A DNA stretch of 64,000 nucleotides from positions 38,566 through 102,565 of the forward strand of contig REAP01000033.1 in assembly GCA_004294385.1 (NCBI GenBank). Reading direction: 5' to 3'. Below the pieces are notes generated by a model. The model did not search any database. It was not told the origin of the DNA and saw only the letters and a program-made list of their open reading frames with translations. The stretch is from Oscillatoriales cyanobacterium. Its GTDB lineage: Bacteria > Cyanobacteriota > Cyanobacteriia > Cyanobacteriales > Microcoleaceae. Positions 17,977 to 26,814 of this stretch are shown one piece after another. Every line of letters begins with the position of its first letter. Positions within the stretch are counted from its first letter, which is position 1. The translations under genes were made by a program, and so were the position numbers.

Positions 17977-18636
17977 ATGAAATTAACAACTAATCCTAGT
18001 ACGTTAGAATTGAGACTTTTCGTATTATTTGATGTAAGAGGTTCTCTTAGACCTAAGCTTCATCACATTATGATGTTGGAGGCGGTATCTTGGTTGTTAG
18101 GTAAAGGTTGCGATTGTTCACTGATATCGTTTTTTGACAATATGGTTGAGGCTTGGCCTATTAACCATGTAATTGAAAGGGACGATCGTTGGAGTTTTTG
18201 GAGATTAGACCGGGAACAATGTAAAAATTTAATTCTGTTCCTGGGTGTTGTAATGGCCGAGTATGAACAATTGTATAATGGGGTTTGGGATGTTTTTATT
18301 GGCGATACAGAAAGTTCAGGACATGACGATTTGTCTTCATGTTTTACTTGGGATTATCTCGAAAATACTCTCTACGAACTCGCGGAAAAACGGAATCAAG
18401 GATTTGACTCTTATCGTAGTGAGAAATGGTTTGAATGCCTAACAAAAGGTTGTACAGGTTCAGGCGATATCTATGAAGACGGATATCCAGATAAGATGGA
18501 CTGGGGTATTTCTCTTGACTCTTTTTACAAGGAAATGGTAAATTCCTCTGATATTCTTATGTGGTACGACCGCTTTCAGTTAGAAAAAGAGGCACTCAGA
18601 TTGCTCCCTATGCCACCCGGGTCGTCTTTGATGTAG
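17977..18636 (+). CDS. Hypothetical protein within the chemosensory cluster
   Basis: 219 aa, no family recognised. The product is acidic, rich in Trp, Asp and Leu, without signal peptide or membrane segment. Visible blocks are LRLFVLFDVRGSLRPKLHH at the N-terminus, WSFWRLDREQCKNLILFLG in the middle and MDWGISLDSFYKEMV near the end. ATG at 17977 follows AAGGAG at 17967-17972, a strong ribosome binding site. It sits 32 nt after cheA and 55 nt before cheB, so it is very likely co-expressed. Its A+T content seems higher than the flanking genes, which may mean later arrival. It could be a system-specific output or a passenger; I cannot tell which. Confidence 0.7.
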   Translation: MKLTTNPSTLELRLFVLFDVRGSLRPKLHHIMMLEAVSWLLGKGCDCSLISFFDNMVEAWPINHVIERDDRWSFWRLDREQCKNLILFLGVVMAEYEQLYNGVWDVFIGDTESSGHDDLSSCFTWDYLENTLYELAEKRNQGFDSYRSEKWFECLTKGCTGSGDIYEDGYPDKMDWGISLDSFYKEMVNSSDILMWYDRFQLEKEALRLLPMPPGSSLM

Positions 18637-18691
18637 ACGGCGTAGTAGAGATTACTAATACATCCACGCTCAAATAATGCCTGTACTTAGA

Positions 18692-19726
18692 ATGAGAATT
18701 GCAATTGTCAATGATATGGCTATGGCAGTGGAAGCCCTCAAGCGAGTGCTGCTAAGCGTTCCAGGTTATGAAGTGGCATGGATTGCACGGGATGGTGCAG
18801 ATGCGGTTGCCCGCTGCGTCAGAGACACCCCCGACTTAATTTTGATGGATCTATTAATGCCAGTCATGGATGGTGTGGAAGCCACCAGCCAGATCATGAA
18901 ACAGTCTCCCTGTGTGATTCTGATTGTGACTGCAAGCGTCGGAAAGAATGCCGGGAAGGTGTTTGAGGCAATGGGGTATGGTGCCCGTGATGCAGTGAAC
19001 ACTCCCGTCTTGGGAATCTCAGGAAGTCCAGAGTCTGCCCAAGCGCTACTGGCAAAAATTGCGACTCTGAGCAAGCTAATTGGCAAATCATCTCAAACCT
19101 CAACTCCAAAACCCCAAAGTTCAAATTTTACTTCATTCTCCACACCTTCGACCATACTCCCTCCCCTAGTGGCGATCGGCTCCTCAACAGGTGGTCCCAA
19201 AGCTCTAGCCACCATTCTCTCCCGCCTCCCAGCCAACTTCGGCGCGGCCATTGCGATTATTCAACACGTCGATATGCAGTTTTCGTCTGGGCTGGTGGAT
19301 TGGCTGAATCAACAAACACCCTTGAAGGTGAAACTAGCTACTACTGGCGATCGCTTAGAAAAAGGTATCGTCCACGTTGCAGGTACTAACGATCACCTCA
19401 GTCTCCGTTCTGATTTCACTCTGCACTACATAAAAGAACCCATTGACTATCCCTACCGCCCATCCGTAGATGTGTTCTTTAAGAGTCTTGCCCAGTATTG
19501 GAACCACAAGGAAACCGCTGTATTACTGACTGGGATGGGACAAGACGGTGCTGAGGGTCTCAGCCTTTTGCGATCGCGGGGATGGCACACGATCGCTCAG
19601 GATGAAAAAAGTTCTGTCATATATGGAATGCCCAAAGCGGCTGTTCAGCTAAATGCAGCGGTTGAAGTTCTGCCTCCTGAAGCGATCGTCGATCGGTTAG
19701 TTCAGCGAATCATGTTCAAAATATAA
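18692..19726 (+). CDS. cheB: CheB protein-glutamate methylesterase (WspF-type)
   Basis: 344 aa from ATG 18692 ([20 protein letters not shown]), which matches the usual WspF/CheB N-terminus; ATG 18677 adds only five residues and is the alternative. The receiver domain has the phospho-Asp in [13 protein letters not shown]. The methylesterase domain has the Ser in [12 protein letters not shown], the His in [14 protein letters not shown] and the Asp in [13 protein letters not shown]. It removes methyl groups added by CheR and so resets the receptors. Unlike many CheBs it lacks a C-terminal CheR-like binding motif. It ends the cluster; a stem-loop follows at 19731. Confidence 0.93.
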   Translation: MRIAIVNDMAMAVEALKRVLLSVPGYEVAWIARDGADAVARCVRDTPDLILMDLLMPVMDGVEATSQIMKQSPCVILIVTASVGKNAGKVFEAMGYGARDAVNTPVLGISGSPESAQALLAKIATLSKLIGKSSQTSTPKPQSSNFTSFSTPSTILPPLVAIGSSTGGPKALATILSRLPANFGAAIAIIQHVDMQFSSGLVDWLNQQTPLKVKLATTGDRLEKGIVHVAGTNDHLSLRSDFTLHYIKEPIDYPYRPSVDVFFKSLAQYWNHKETAVLLTGMGQDGAEGLSLLRSRGWHTIAQDEKSSVIYGMPKAAVQLNAAVEVLPPEAIVDRLVQRIMFKI

Positions 19727-19730
19727 AACT

Positions 19731-19756
19731 GGCTAGTTTTTTATTAAAATCTAGCC
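19731..19756 (+). terminator. Putative terminator after cheB
   Basis: GGCTAG and CTAGCC form a 6-bp stem around a T-rich loop 5 nt after the cheB stop. The stem is short and no U-tract follows it, so this is tentative. Confidence 0.35.
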
Positions 19757-19761
19757 CAACA

Positions 19762-19767
19762 TATAAT
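19762..19767 (+). promoter_or_regulatory. Putative -10 box of deoC
   Basis: A perfect TATAAT 33 nt before the deoC ATG. No good -35 box is seen at 17 bp, common in cyanobacterial promoters. GAGAGA just before the start may act as ribosome binding site. Confidence 0.4.
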
Positions 19768-19799
19768 AGAGTAGTTACCTCAGAGAGAAAAAAACTATA

Positions 19800-20477
19800 A
19801 TGCGTGCAAACCAGCCAGACATCGATATTGCCCCATTAATCGATTACGGCCTGATCGACCCGACAGCCACGCCAGAGCAAGTAGAACATTTTTGCCAACA
19901 AGCAGATAGATTTGGCTTTGTCACAGTGTGCGTCTATCCATCCTATGTCCGACAAGCTGTTGAGCTACTGCACGACAAACGCCCAAAAGTTTGTACTGTT
20001 ATAGGTTTTCCCACTGGTGCTTCGACTTCAACGGTGAAACTTTACGAAGCTCTAGAAGCCGCAGATAATGGAGCCGTAGAGTTAGATGTGTCCGTTAACT
20101 TAGGATTATTGAAAGCTGGAAGAATCGATGAATTCCACCGGGAATTAGCCCAAATTTGCGAAGAAACTAATCTCACCATCAAAGCAATTATCGAAAGTTC
20201 GCTGCTTTCTGATGCGGAAAAACAATTAGCGGCTGAGATTTGTATGGAGGCTGGTGTGGCTTATATCAAAACCAACACTGGCTTTTTTGGCGCGGCGACT
20301 GTTGACGATGTGCGACTGTTGAAGGAAGTGACGAAGGGACGGATTGGGATTAAAGCGGCCGGGGGAATTCGTACCCATGAACAAGCTCTCGATTTGGTAC
20401 TAGCTGGTGCAACTCGTTTGGGGACTTCTCGCGGCCCTGAATTACTCCGTCAGAGGGATAATTTAGAAAAGAGTTAA
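19800..20477 (+). CDS. deoC: Deoxyribose-phosphate aldolase DeoC
   Basis: 225 aa, the normal size of the short bacterial class. It cleaves 2-deoxy-D-ribose 5-phosphate to glyceraldehyde 3-phosphate and acetaldehyde in deoxynucleoside salvage. Motifs seen: [10 protein letters not shown] with the Schiff-base Lys, [23 protein letters not shown] and the phosphate-binding [11 protein letters not shown]. The TIM barrel is complete. ATG at 19800 gives the expected N-terminus ([12 protein letters not shown]). It is followed by repeats and then recO, a pairing I recall from related cyanobacteria. Confidence 0.95.
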   Translation: MRANQPDIDIAPLIDYGLIDPTATPEQVEHFCQQADRFGFVTVCVYPSYVRQAVELLHDKRPKVCTVIGFPTGASTSTVKLYEALEAADNGAVELDVSVNLGLLKAGRIDEFHRELAQICEETNLTIKAIIESSLLSDAEKQLAAEICMEAGVAYIKTNTGFFGAATVDDVRLLKEVTKGRIGIKAAGGIRTHEQALDLVLAGATRLGTSRGPELLRQRDNLEKS

Positions 20478-20743
20478 TTGTTGACGGTTAATTGTGATTG
20501 GTTATTGGCAGTACCCTGAGCGGAGTCGAAGGGTTATTGGTTATTTCTTAGTTGTTGATTGTTCGGGACGTTCTGGACTTACACACGGAAATAAAAAAAT
20601 GGTTTATTCATCAAAGTTTAAATGACATACTTATGTATTTTACCGCTCATATACTTAGTATTAATAACAAATACCTTCGACCCTTCGACTCCGCTCAGGG
20701 TACTGCCAATAACCAGTAACCAGTAACAAATAACCAGTAACAA
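20478..20743. repeat. Repeat-filled spacer between deoC and recO
   Basis: Two inverted copies of the GAGCGGAGTCGAAGGG palindrome (about 20517-20533 and 20681-20700) flank about 150 bp of unique AT-rich sequence. TTATTGG and CCAGTAACAAATAA tandem units run right up to the recO ATG, so no Shine-Dalgarno is visible there. No gene. Confidence 0.75.
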
Positions 20744-21622
20744 ATGATTAGAACTTACAAAGCCACTGGAATTAATCTTAAGAGTGCGCCTCTAGGCGAA
20801 TCCGATCGCGTGTTGACAGTCTTAACACGGGAATTCGGGCTGATCCGAGCCGTAGCACCCGGTGTACGCAAAGCACGATCGACCATCGGCGGTAGAAGCG
20901 AATTGTTTGTTGTCAACGAATTGCTGATTGCCAAAGGTCGATCGCTCGACAAAATTACCCAAGCCGAAACTGTACAATCACATCCAGGGCTGAGTCGCAA
21001 CCTGGGAAAACTCGCAGCCGCTCAATATTTAGCTGAATTGGCGATCGCCAGCGCTCTGTCCGACGAGCCCCAAGAAGACTTATTTTGCTTGCTGAGCGAA
21101 CATTTAAGCCGTTTGGAGCGTTTGCCCGATCGCACAGACACAGACTCCCTAGCCTTACTAATCGCCCACCTAGATCAGGGAATTTTTCACCTGCTAGCCC
21201 TAGCCGGCGTTGCACCCCAAGTCCACGTCTGCTGCGCCACCAGACACCCCTTGACCCCAAATTTCACCGATCCTAACTGGAAAATGGGATTTAGCATACC
21301 TTCTGGGGGAACCTTCAGCTTGTCCGAGTTAGTTAAGCTAGAAATAGAACGATCGCAAACAACCGGATCTGGTTATAATCTCGCCTCCCGTTCCCCCAAA
21401 ACATCTGCAAGCAAATACTTGACAGATTTTCAGATTAATGCTATGGAACTAAATGCACTGCAACAATTGGGGAGTCCAGAACTAGCGGCCGAGGTGATTG
21501 GCGATCGAGCAGCTTGGGTATCTGTCGAAAATATTTTGCGACAATATGCACAGTATCATTTGGGTTGTGTGATTCGATCGGGAAGCTCGATCGATGCTTA
21601 CTTAGAGAGTTTTGAGTTTTGA
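20744..21622 (+). CDS. recO: DNA repair protein RecO
   Basis: 292 aa. RecO anneals SSB-coated strands and, with RecR, loads RecA in gap repair. The N-terminal OB fold is evident: YKATGINLKSAPLGESDRVLTVLTREFGLIRAVAPGVRKARS. The helical domain follows, with a degenerate zinc region (HVCCATRHPLTPN...FSIPSGGTFSL) holding only two of the usual four Cys. Slightly longer than average because of an insertion near 200-215 (RSPKTSASK). ATG 20744 gives the standard N-terminus (MIRTYKATGI). Its leader is made of CCAGTAACAAATAA units. Confidence 0.93.
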   Translation: MIRTYKATGINLKSAPLGESDRVLTVLTREFGLIRAVAPGVRKARSTIGGRSELFVVNELLIAKGRSLDKITQAETVQSHPGLSRNLGKLAAAQYLAELAIASALSDEPQEDLFCLLSEHLSRLERLPDRTDTDSLALLIAHLDQGIFHLLALAGVAPQVHVCCATRHPLTPNFTDPNWKMGFSIPSGGTFSLSELVKLEIERSQTTGSGYNLASRSPKTSASKYLTDFQINAMELNALQQLGSPELAAEVIGDRAAWVSVENILRQYAQYHLGCVIRSGSSIDAYLESFEF

Positions 21623-21825
21623 ATAGAGGAAAAAGAGCGATCGGTATATTCTCACCCCAAAACAGCGGGGAATCCGAACCAGAAAGTAATTTCACGTAAA
21701 GTCCAAAGATTCTGAGAACGTTAGATAATAAAAGTTACAAATTATAAAACCTGGCTGTCAAAGCCCTAATTGAAATTTCAAGTCCCGCCGAATCTCCACC
21801 ATCCCAAGCGACCGACCCAAACCCC

Positions 21826-23388
21826 ATGATGCGACTGTCTGATTCTGATTTGACAATATCTGTTCTAGCCGTGACTCACCACAAGATGGAAGAACGAGAA
21901 AACTTGTCCGACTTCCACTCCCATCCCGTGGACGATCAATGGAGCAAAATACAAGACCCAGAAATGGCTAAATATCCCACCACTCCAGAACAAAACTGGG
22001 GAAATGGCAACGGTAAAACACCCGCAGAAACCCCCGCCCAGCCAAGCATCCCCGAACCAGCCATCACAGACGAAGCAGTTGTCGAAAACCCCGAAACAGA
22101 AAGAGGATTTTTGCCAATTCTCAAAAACCGCAACTTTCTAGCATTGTGGAGTGGACAAGTATTCTCCCAACTAGCAGATAAAGTTTATCTCGTATTGACG
22201 ATCGCCCTCGTAGCCAGCCACTTCCAAGCCGCCGACCAAACCATCAGCAGATGGGTGTCAGCAATCATGATCGCCTTTACAATCCCCGCAGTCCTATTTG
22301 GGGCCGCCGCCGGAGTCTACGTCGATAGGTGGCCAAAAAAAGCAGTGCTAGTGGCCACAAACCTGCTGCGGGGAGGCTTAGTCTTAACCCTACCACTGCT
22401 ACTGTGGCTCTCAGACGGCTTTGAACTAGGTCAATTACCCCTCGGATTCTGCCTATTGCTGCTAGTTACATTCCTAGTTTCCACCCTCACCCAATTTTTT
22501 GCCCCAGCAGAACAGTCAGTCATTCCCCTAATTGTCGAACGTCGCCACCTACTATCAGCAAACTCCCTCTACACCACAACCATGATGGGTTCAGTAATTA
22601 TCGGCTTTGCAGTCGGAGAACCCTTGCTAGCATTAGCCGACACCCTATTCACTAACCTTGGTGGCGGACTAGGAATTGGCAAAGAATTAGTAGTAGGAGG
22701 AAGTTACGCCATTGCTGGATTGCTACTACTTTCCCTGAAAACAGGCGAAAAAACCGAAGTAGAACACGAACCGCCACATCCCCTAGCAGATTTGAAAGAC
22801 GGGCTGCGTTACATCAACGACCAACCTAAAGTCCGTAATGCTTTAATTCAACTAATTATTCTATTTTCAATCTTTGCAGCCCTAGCCGTAATCGCGGTGA
22901 GGCTGGCCGAAATTCTGCCAGGAATGAAAGCTTCCCAATTTGGCTTTTTGCTAGCCGCTGTGGGTGTCGGGATGGCTGCTGGGGCCACAACTGTGGGTTA
23001 TCTCGGCCACAAATTTTCTCATACCCAACTTAGCTTAATCGGATCGATCGGCATGGCAATTGCTCTGATCGGTCTTTCTGCATTTACACACCATTTGTGG
23101 ATATCCGTACTGTTTATTACCCTGTTGGGCGTATTTGCCGCTATAGTTGGAGTGCCAATGCAGACGACAATTCAAGCAGAAACCCCAGAAGAAATGCGGG
23201 GAAAAGTTTTCGGGCTGCAAAATAATGCCACGAACATCGCCTTGAGTTTACCATTAGCTTTGGCGGGAGTCGCCGAAACATTTCTGGGTTTGCCGACAGT
23301 ATTTTTGGCTTTGGCCGGGTTGGCGATCGTTGGGGGTCTCTTAACCTGGTATATTTCCCGTAATAGTACAGTCGATCGACTCCCATAA
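21826..23388 (+). CDS. MFS transporter
   Basis: 520 aa. About 100 hydrophilic, Pro-rich N-terminal residues precede roughly 12 membrane helices beginning at FLPILKNRNFLALWSGQVFSQ, the typical start of the MFS_3/enterobactin-exporter-like group. The motif A equivalent (GVYVDRWPKKAVL) follows TM2. The long loop between TM6 and TM7 contains HPLADLKDGLRYI. The substrate is unknown; relatives export siderophores or macrolides or act in division-associated roles. Internal ATGs at 21883 and 21964 could be true starts, as the extension is low complexity. It lies upstream of the damaged glycosyltransferase gene. Confidence 0.87.
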   Translation: MMRLSDSDLTISVLAVTHHKMEERENLSDFHSHPVDDQWSKIQDPEMAKYPTTPEQNWGNGNGKTPAETPAQPSIPEPAITDEAVVENPETERGFLPILKNRNFLALWSGQVFSQLADKVYLVLTIALVASHFQAADQTISRWVSAIMIAFTIPAVLFGAAAGVYVDRWPKKAVLVATNLLRGGLVLTLPLLLWLSDGFELGQLPLGFCLLLLVTFLVSTLTQFFAPAEQSVIPLIVERRHLLSANSLYTTTMMGSVIIGFAVGEPLLALADTLFTNLGGGLGIGKELVVGGSYAIAGLLLLSLKTGEKTEVEHEPPHPLADLKDGLRYINDQPKVRNALIQLIILFSIFAALAVIAVRLAEILPGMKASQFGFLLAAVGVGMAAGATTVGYLGHKFSHTQLSLIGSIGMAIALIGLSAFTHHLWISVLFITLLGVFAAIVGVPMQTTIQAETPEEMRGKVFGLQNNATNIALSLPLALAGVAETFLGLPTVFLALAGLAIVGGLLTWYISRNSTVDRLP

Positions 23389-23455
23389 AATAAGTAAATC
23401 TACCTAATTAAACGTAAGATACAGATGGCAATAAAGCTTGCTATATAAGCACTCT

Positions 23456-23574
23456 TCCTTCTTCCTTCTTCCTTCTTCCTTCTTCCTTCTTCCTTCTTCC
23501 TTCTTCCTTCTTCCTGAAACGTTCCCTGAGCCCTTCGACTACGCTCAGGATAAACGCAGTCGTTGGGCCTTCTT
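23456..23574. repeat. TTCCTTC heptamer tract plus palindrome in the 5' end of a glycosyltransferase gene
   Basis: About eight TTCCTTC units (23456-23513), followed by the CCTGAGCCCTTCGACTACGC palindrome and its ACGCAGTCGTTGGGC extension. The same heptamer-plus-palindrome pairing occurs at 36930-37112 and 49300-49455. Confidence 0.85.
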
Positions 23575-23588
23575 CCCTGGGAAAAAAA

Positions 23589-24785
23589 TCACCTTTTTGC
23601 GGTAACGTCACTTATTCTAGGGAAGTCACCAACGCACTTTTAGACCGGGGCTACCAGGTCAGTTTCCTGCACTTTGCCCAAGAAGCCGAACTAGACAGGA
23701 ATAAAGCCGCGTGGAGTATGGCAAATGGGACATGGGGAACAGCAATTGCTCCAACCTCATTTACTCAGTCCCTCGCGCCCGCAAGTTGCAACGAAGTCTC
23801 CTTACCCTGTCTCTACAAGTCACAAATTTATACGATTCCCACTTTCAAATCCAGCAAAGTGTTGATGAAATCGCTGCGGCGACTGCAACCGGATGTAGTT
23901 CACGCTTCCCTGACGCTTTCGCCTCTAGACTTTTTGCTACCGGAAATTTGCCAAGAATTGAATATACCTCTGGTGGCAACTTTTCATCCGCCCTTCGATC
24001 GCAAATTGCGGAATTTGACATCAGGAACCCAACACCTGATGTATCAACTGTACGCCCCATTTTTGGCTCACTACAACTCAACAATCGTTTTTTCTCAGAT
24101 TCAGCGGGATATTTTGGTGAAGTTGGGAGTGCCACTGGAACGGGTGGCTGTGATTCCCAACGGAGTAGACGCAGTTAAGTATTCTCCGGGCCCTTCTGGA
24201 TTGAAGTCGGAATTAAAAGCCGATCGCATTTTTGTTTACCAAGGCCGCATCGCCCCAGAGAAAAATGTTGAGTCAATGCTCAAGGCCTGGAAACAATGTA
24301 ATTTTCCTGCTGGAAACGTATTGGCTATCGTTGGCGACGGGCCCCTAGCCGCCTCGCTGCAACTGTCCTACGGCGAAGACGACGGCATTGTGTGGCTCGG
24401 ATTTGTCGCCGAAGAAGAACGCCGCATCGAAATTCTGCGCGGTGCAGACGTGTTTATTTTACCTTCTTTGGTGGAGGGATTGTCGCTATCGCTGCTGGAA
24501 GCAATGGCCACCGGTTTGGCCTGTTTGGCTACTGATGCTGGTGCTGACGGCGAGGCCTTGGAGGGAGGCGCAGGAGTAGTTTTGAACACTCAGCGGGTGC
24601 GGAGTCAGTTGCAAACCTTGCTCCCACTTTTTTGCGATCACCCTGAAATGTCACAGATGCTTGGGCAAAAAGCTCGACAAAGGGCGATCGAGCGGTACAC
24701 TCTCAGTCAAAATATTACTGAATTGGAGAAACTTTATGCAGAGGTTTTGCAAGGCCAGCGCGTACCAGTTCGAGGTTTAGCTTAA
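23589..24785 (+). pseudogene. Glycosyltransferase family 4, 5' end disrupted by repeats
   Basis: The frame from about 23589 (SPFCGNVTYSREVTNALL) to the stop at 24785 encodes almost all of a GT-B, GT4-type enzyme: acceptor half (PDVVHASLTLSPLDFLL, VATFHPPFD), linker VAVIPNGVDAVKYSPG and donor half (VYQGRIAPEKNVE, VFILPSLVEGLSLSLLEAMATG with the E-x7-E motif). The reading frame is open upstream but contains no ATG, GTG or TTG before ATG 23718, which lies inside the domain. The tract of TTCCTTC heptamers and a palindrome stands where codons 5-15 should be. A plausible original start, ATG 23425 (MAIKLAI then stop), lies in another frame. Expression from 23718 would give a protein without the first Rossmann strands. 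Confidence 0.7.
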
Positions 24786-25193
24786 CAGATTTCAACTCGT
24801 CCCCAAGACTCTGCCTCCTCCGAGTTCCAAGAGCAGCGAGGCAGAGCCTGGGAACCACTTAAAATCAGGAGAGTAACGGGGGCCTTGTTCTTTCCAGGTT
24901 GCAGTCAACGTTAAATTCTTCTATTGGTTAATTGCTATGAAGGAAGCGCGATCGCGGGTTCACAGCAGTTGACATTTTACCTAGACTTACCTAGGTTTTA
25001 GTTACTAAATTCTAGGTAAATTGACGAACAAACTAATTAGCGTTGGTGATTTCGATCGAAAGAGAAGGTGCAACCTTTGAAAAAGACCTCGCCAGCGACG
25101 TTTCGGAAATAAAAGAAACTCATTGAAAAACTTGCAAATCCTGCGCGAAGCGATTAATATACTAGGATGCAACCACATTGAGAGGTCGAATCA
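24786..25193. other. Intergenic region with left end of the TnpB-related element
   Basis: A GACTCTGCCTCCTC...GAGGCAGAGCC inverted repeat (about 24809-24847) of a common cyanobacterial type could terminate the glycosyltransferase transcript. From 24975 a cluster of CCTAGGT motifs (ACCTAGAC, ACCTAGGTTTTAG, TCTAGGTAAA) marks the likely left end of the mobile element. No gene seen. Confidence 0.5.
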
Positions 25194-26718
25194 ATGGCTA
25201 CCTTAACTTATTGTAAAGGCTTGCCCACGCCAGCAAATGAACTTAACGAACTTGGATTTACAGATTTCGAGATGTTTCTAGAAGGTTACGCCCCAATCTT
25301 TAGGGCTGCAAGCATTGAAACAGTCAACCACTTACTTTTAAATACAGAATTCAAGAAGTCCGACTGGAACACGCACTTACAGCAAACCTACGGCATCAAT
25401 AAGCGCCATGCAAATGGCGTAATCAGTGCTACCAAAGGTCGTGTAGACGGGGCTAAGGAATACAGAATTTTACACGTAAAAACTCTTGAAGGAAAAATTA
25501 AATCCATTAATGCGTGGCTCAAAAAGGCTGAGCGCAAGTTGGTATTAGCTCGTAAGTTTTATGCCAAGAAAAAATGGCAGAACTCGAAGACAGGTTGCAA
25601 CTTTCCTATAGCTTGTTCACTTCAACACAAATCTACAAATTGGCAGAATTTACGCTTTCAAATACACAATAAAAAGCGCAGACTGACTTTGTTAGCCAAT
25701 AAACTCGAACACTTGAAAGTCAAGCCAATTAAGGTATTCGTCCCTCACGGTGATATCTTTGCCGTTGGCTCTAAGGATGAGTCTTTCGGCAATCAAGTCT
25801 CTCAGTGGAACGGGAATAAAATAACTTTTAGAGTCCCAAAATGCTTAGAGTCGCGATTCGGGAAAGCTGTGTCTTCCGAGGTTGGTGATTTTAATCGCAA
25901 CATAAACAGGCTGCCAGAACGCGAGGCTAAGACCTGGCACTTCTACCGCAAGAACGGAAAATGGGTTATTGCCGTGCAATTTACTCCCAAGCCTGTGAAT
26001 CAAGTTTCTAAAAATAGGATGTACGGTTGCATTGGAATCGACATGAATCCCGGTTCTATTGGTTGGGCTTATGTCGATCCTGAAGGGAATCTCAAAGTCA
26101 AAGGGCAGATTCCATTGCGGATGGGTTTACCGAATGGCAAGCAACAAGCTCAAATTGTTAATGCCTGCCTGCAACTAGCAATAAGAGCTGTGGAATTTCA
26201 ATGTCCTGTAGTTTGCGAAGAACTTGATTTCTCAACAAAAAAGCAATCACTGGGAGAGAAAGGCAGAAAGTATGCCCGAATGTTGTCGGGCTGGGCATAC
26301 AGTGAGTTTTATAAGCAACTCAGTTCTATTTTGTCGAATCGTGGTATTGAGTTGATTGTAGTCAATCCAGCTTATTCAAGTATTATTGGATTGGTGAAAT
26401 ATTTAAGAATGTATGGCTTAGCCAGTGACGAATCGGCTGCACTGGTAATTGCTCGTAGGGCTATGAAGTTGAATGAAAAAATACCTCGCTCCTTAACCGC
26501 CTATTCTGAGGTGAACTCGGAAAAGCACGTTTGGAGCGAGTGGAACCAACTAAATAAAAAGATCAAACGTTCCGCTACAATATCACGTCGTTGTGATTAT
26601 TATAGCGTTTCTAAGTGGAGTTTCTTGGTCAACCTCGACATCGGGGAAGCGTAAAGCGCTAAGAAAGAACGTTTAAAGCTTATACCGCAGAGCTTACCCA
26701 GGTTTACCTAGGTTTTTA
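24987..26718. mobile_element. Possible TnpB-only mobile element
   Basis: A TTACCTAGGTTTT direct repeat at 24987-24999 and 26704-26716 brackets one TnpB-related gene. Around the left copy are extra CCTAG motifs in inverted order. There is no TnpA (Y1 transposase) gene. The exact ends are not proven; the boundaries given are those of the repeats. Confidence 0.45.
25194..26654 (+). CDS. TnpB-related protein (IS200/IS605 accessory type, RuvC nuclease)
   Basis: 486 aa, longer than canonical TnpB (about 350-400). The C-terminal half is a RuvC-like fold with three acidic motifs: GCIGIDMNPGSIGWAYVD (Asp about 283), VVCEELDFS (Glu about 345) and GLASDESAALVIARRA (last Asp about 415). The four-Cys zinc ribbon that classical TnpB has between motifs II and III is absent; NPAYSSIIGLVKYLRMYG occupies the place. 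The N-terminal half has coiled-coil character (KSINAWLKKAERKLVLARK) and YGINKRHANGVISATKGRVD. TnpB proteins are RNA-guided nucleases ancestral to Cas12; this branch is little studied. ATG 25194 lies 7 nt after GAGAGG. An active nuclease is plausible, as all three acids are intact. Confidence 0.82.
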   Translation: MATLTYCKGLPTPANELNELGFTDFEMFLEGYAPIFRAASIETVNHLLLNTEFKKSDWNTHLQQTYGINKRHANGVISATKGRVDGAKEYRILHVKTLEGKIKSINAWLKKAERKLVLARKFYAKKKWQNSKTGCNFPIACSLQHKSTNWQNLRFQIHNKKRRLTLLANKLEHLKVKPIKVFVPHGDIFAVGSKDESFGNQVSQWNGNKITFRVPKCLESRFGKAVSSEVGDFNRNINRLPEREAKTWHFYRKNGKWVIAVQFTPKPVNQVSKNRMYGCIGIDMNPGSIGWAYVDPEGNLKVKGQIPLRMGLPNGKQQAQIVNACLQLAIRAVEFQCPVVCEELDFSTKKQSLGEKGRKYARMLSGWAYSEFYKQLSSILSNRGIELIVVNPAYSSIIGLVKYLRMYGLASDESAALVIARRAMKLNEKIPRSLTAYSEVNSEKHVWSEWNQLNKKIKRSATISRRCDYYSVSKWSFLVNLDIGEA

Positions 26719-26814
26719 TAAGCGGTGCCGGGAAGTGTCAAATTTTGCCAAAGCGACCGATTTTCTTGCTAAAGTCTTGTCCAACATCAAATTCACAGGC
26801 TATAAACCCTATTT

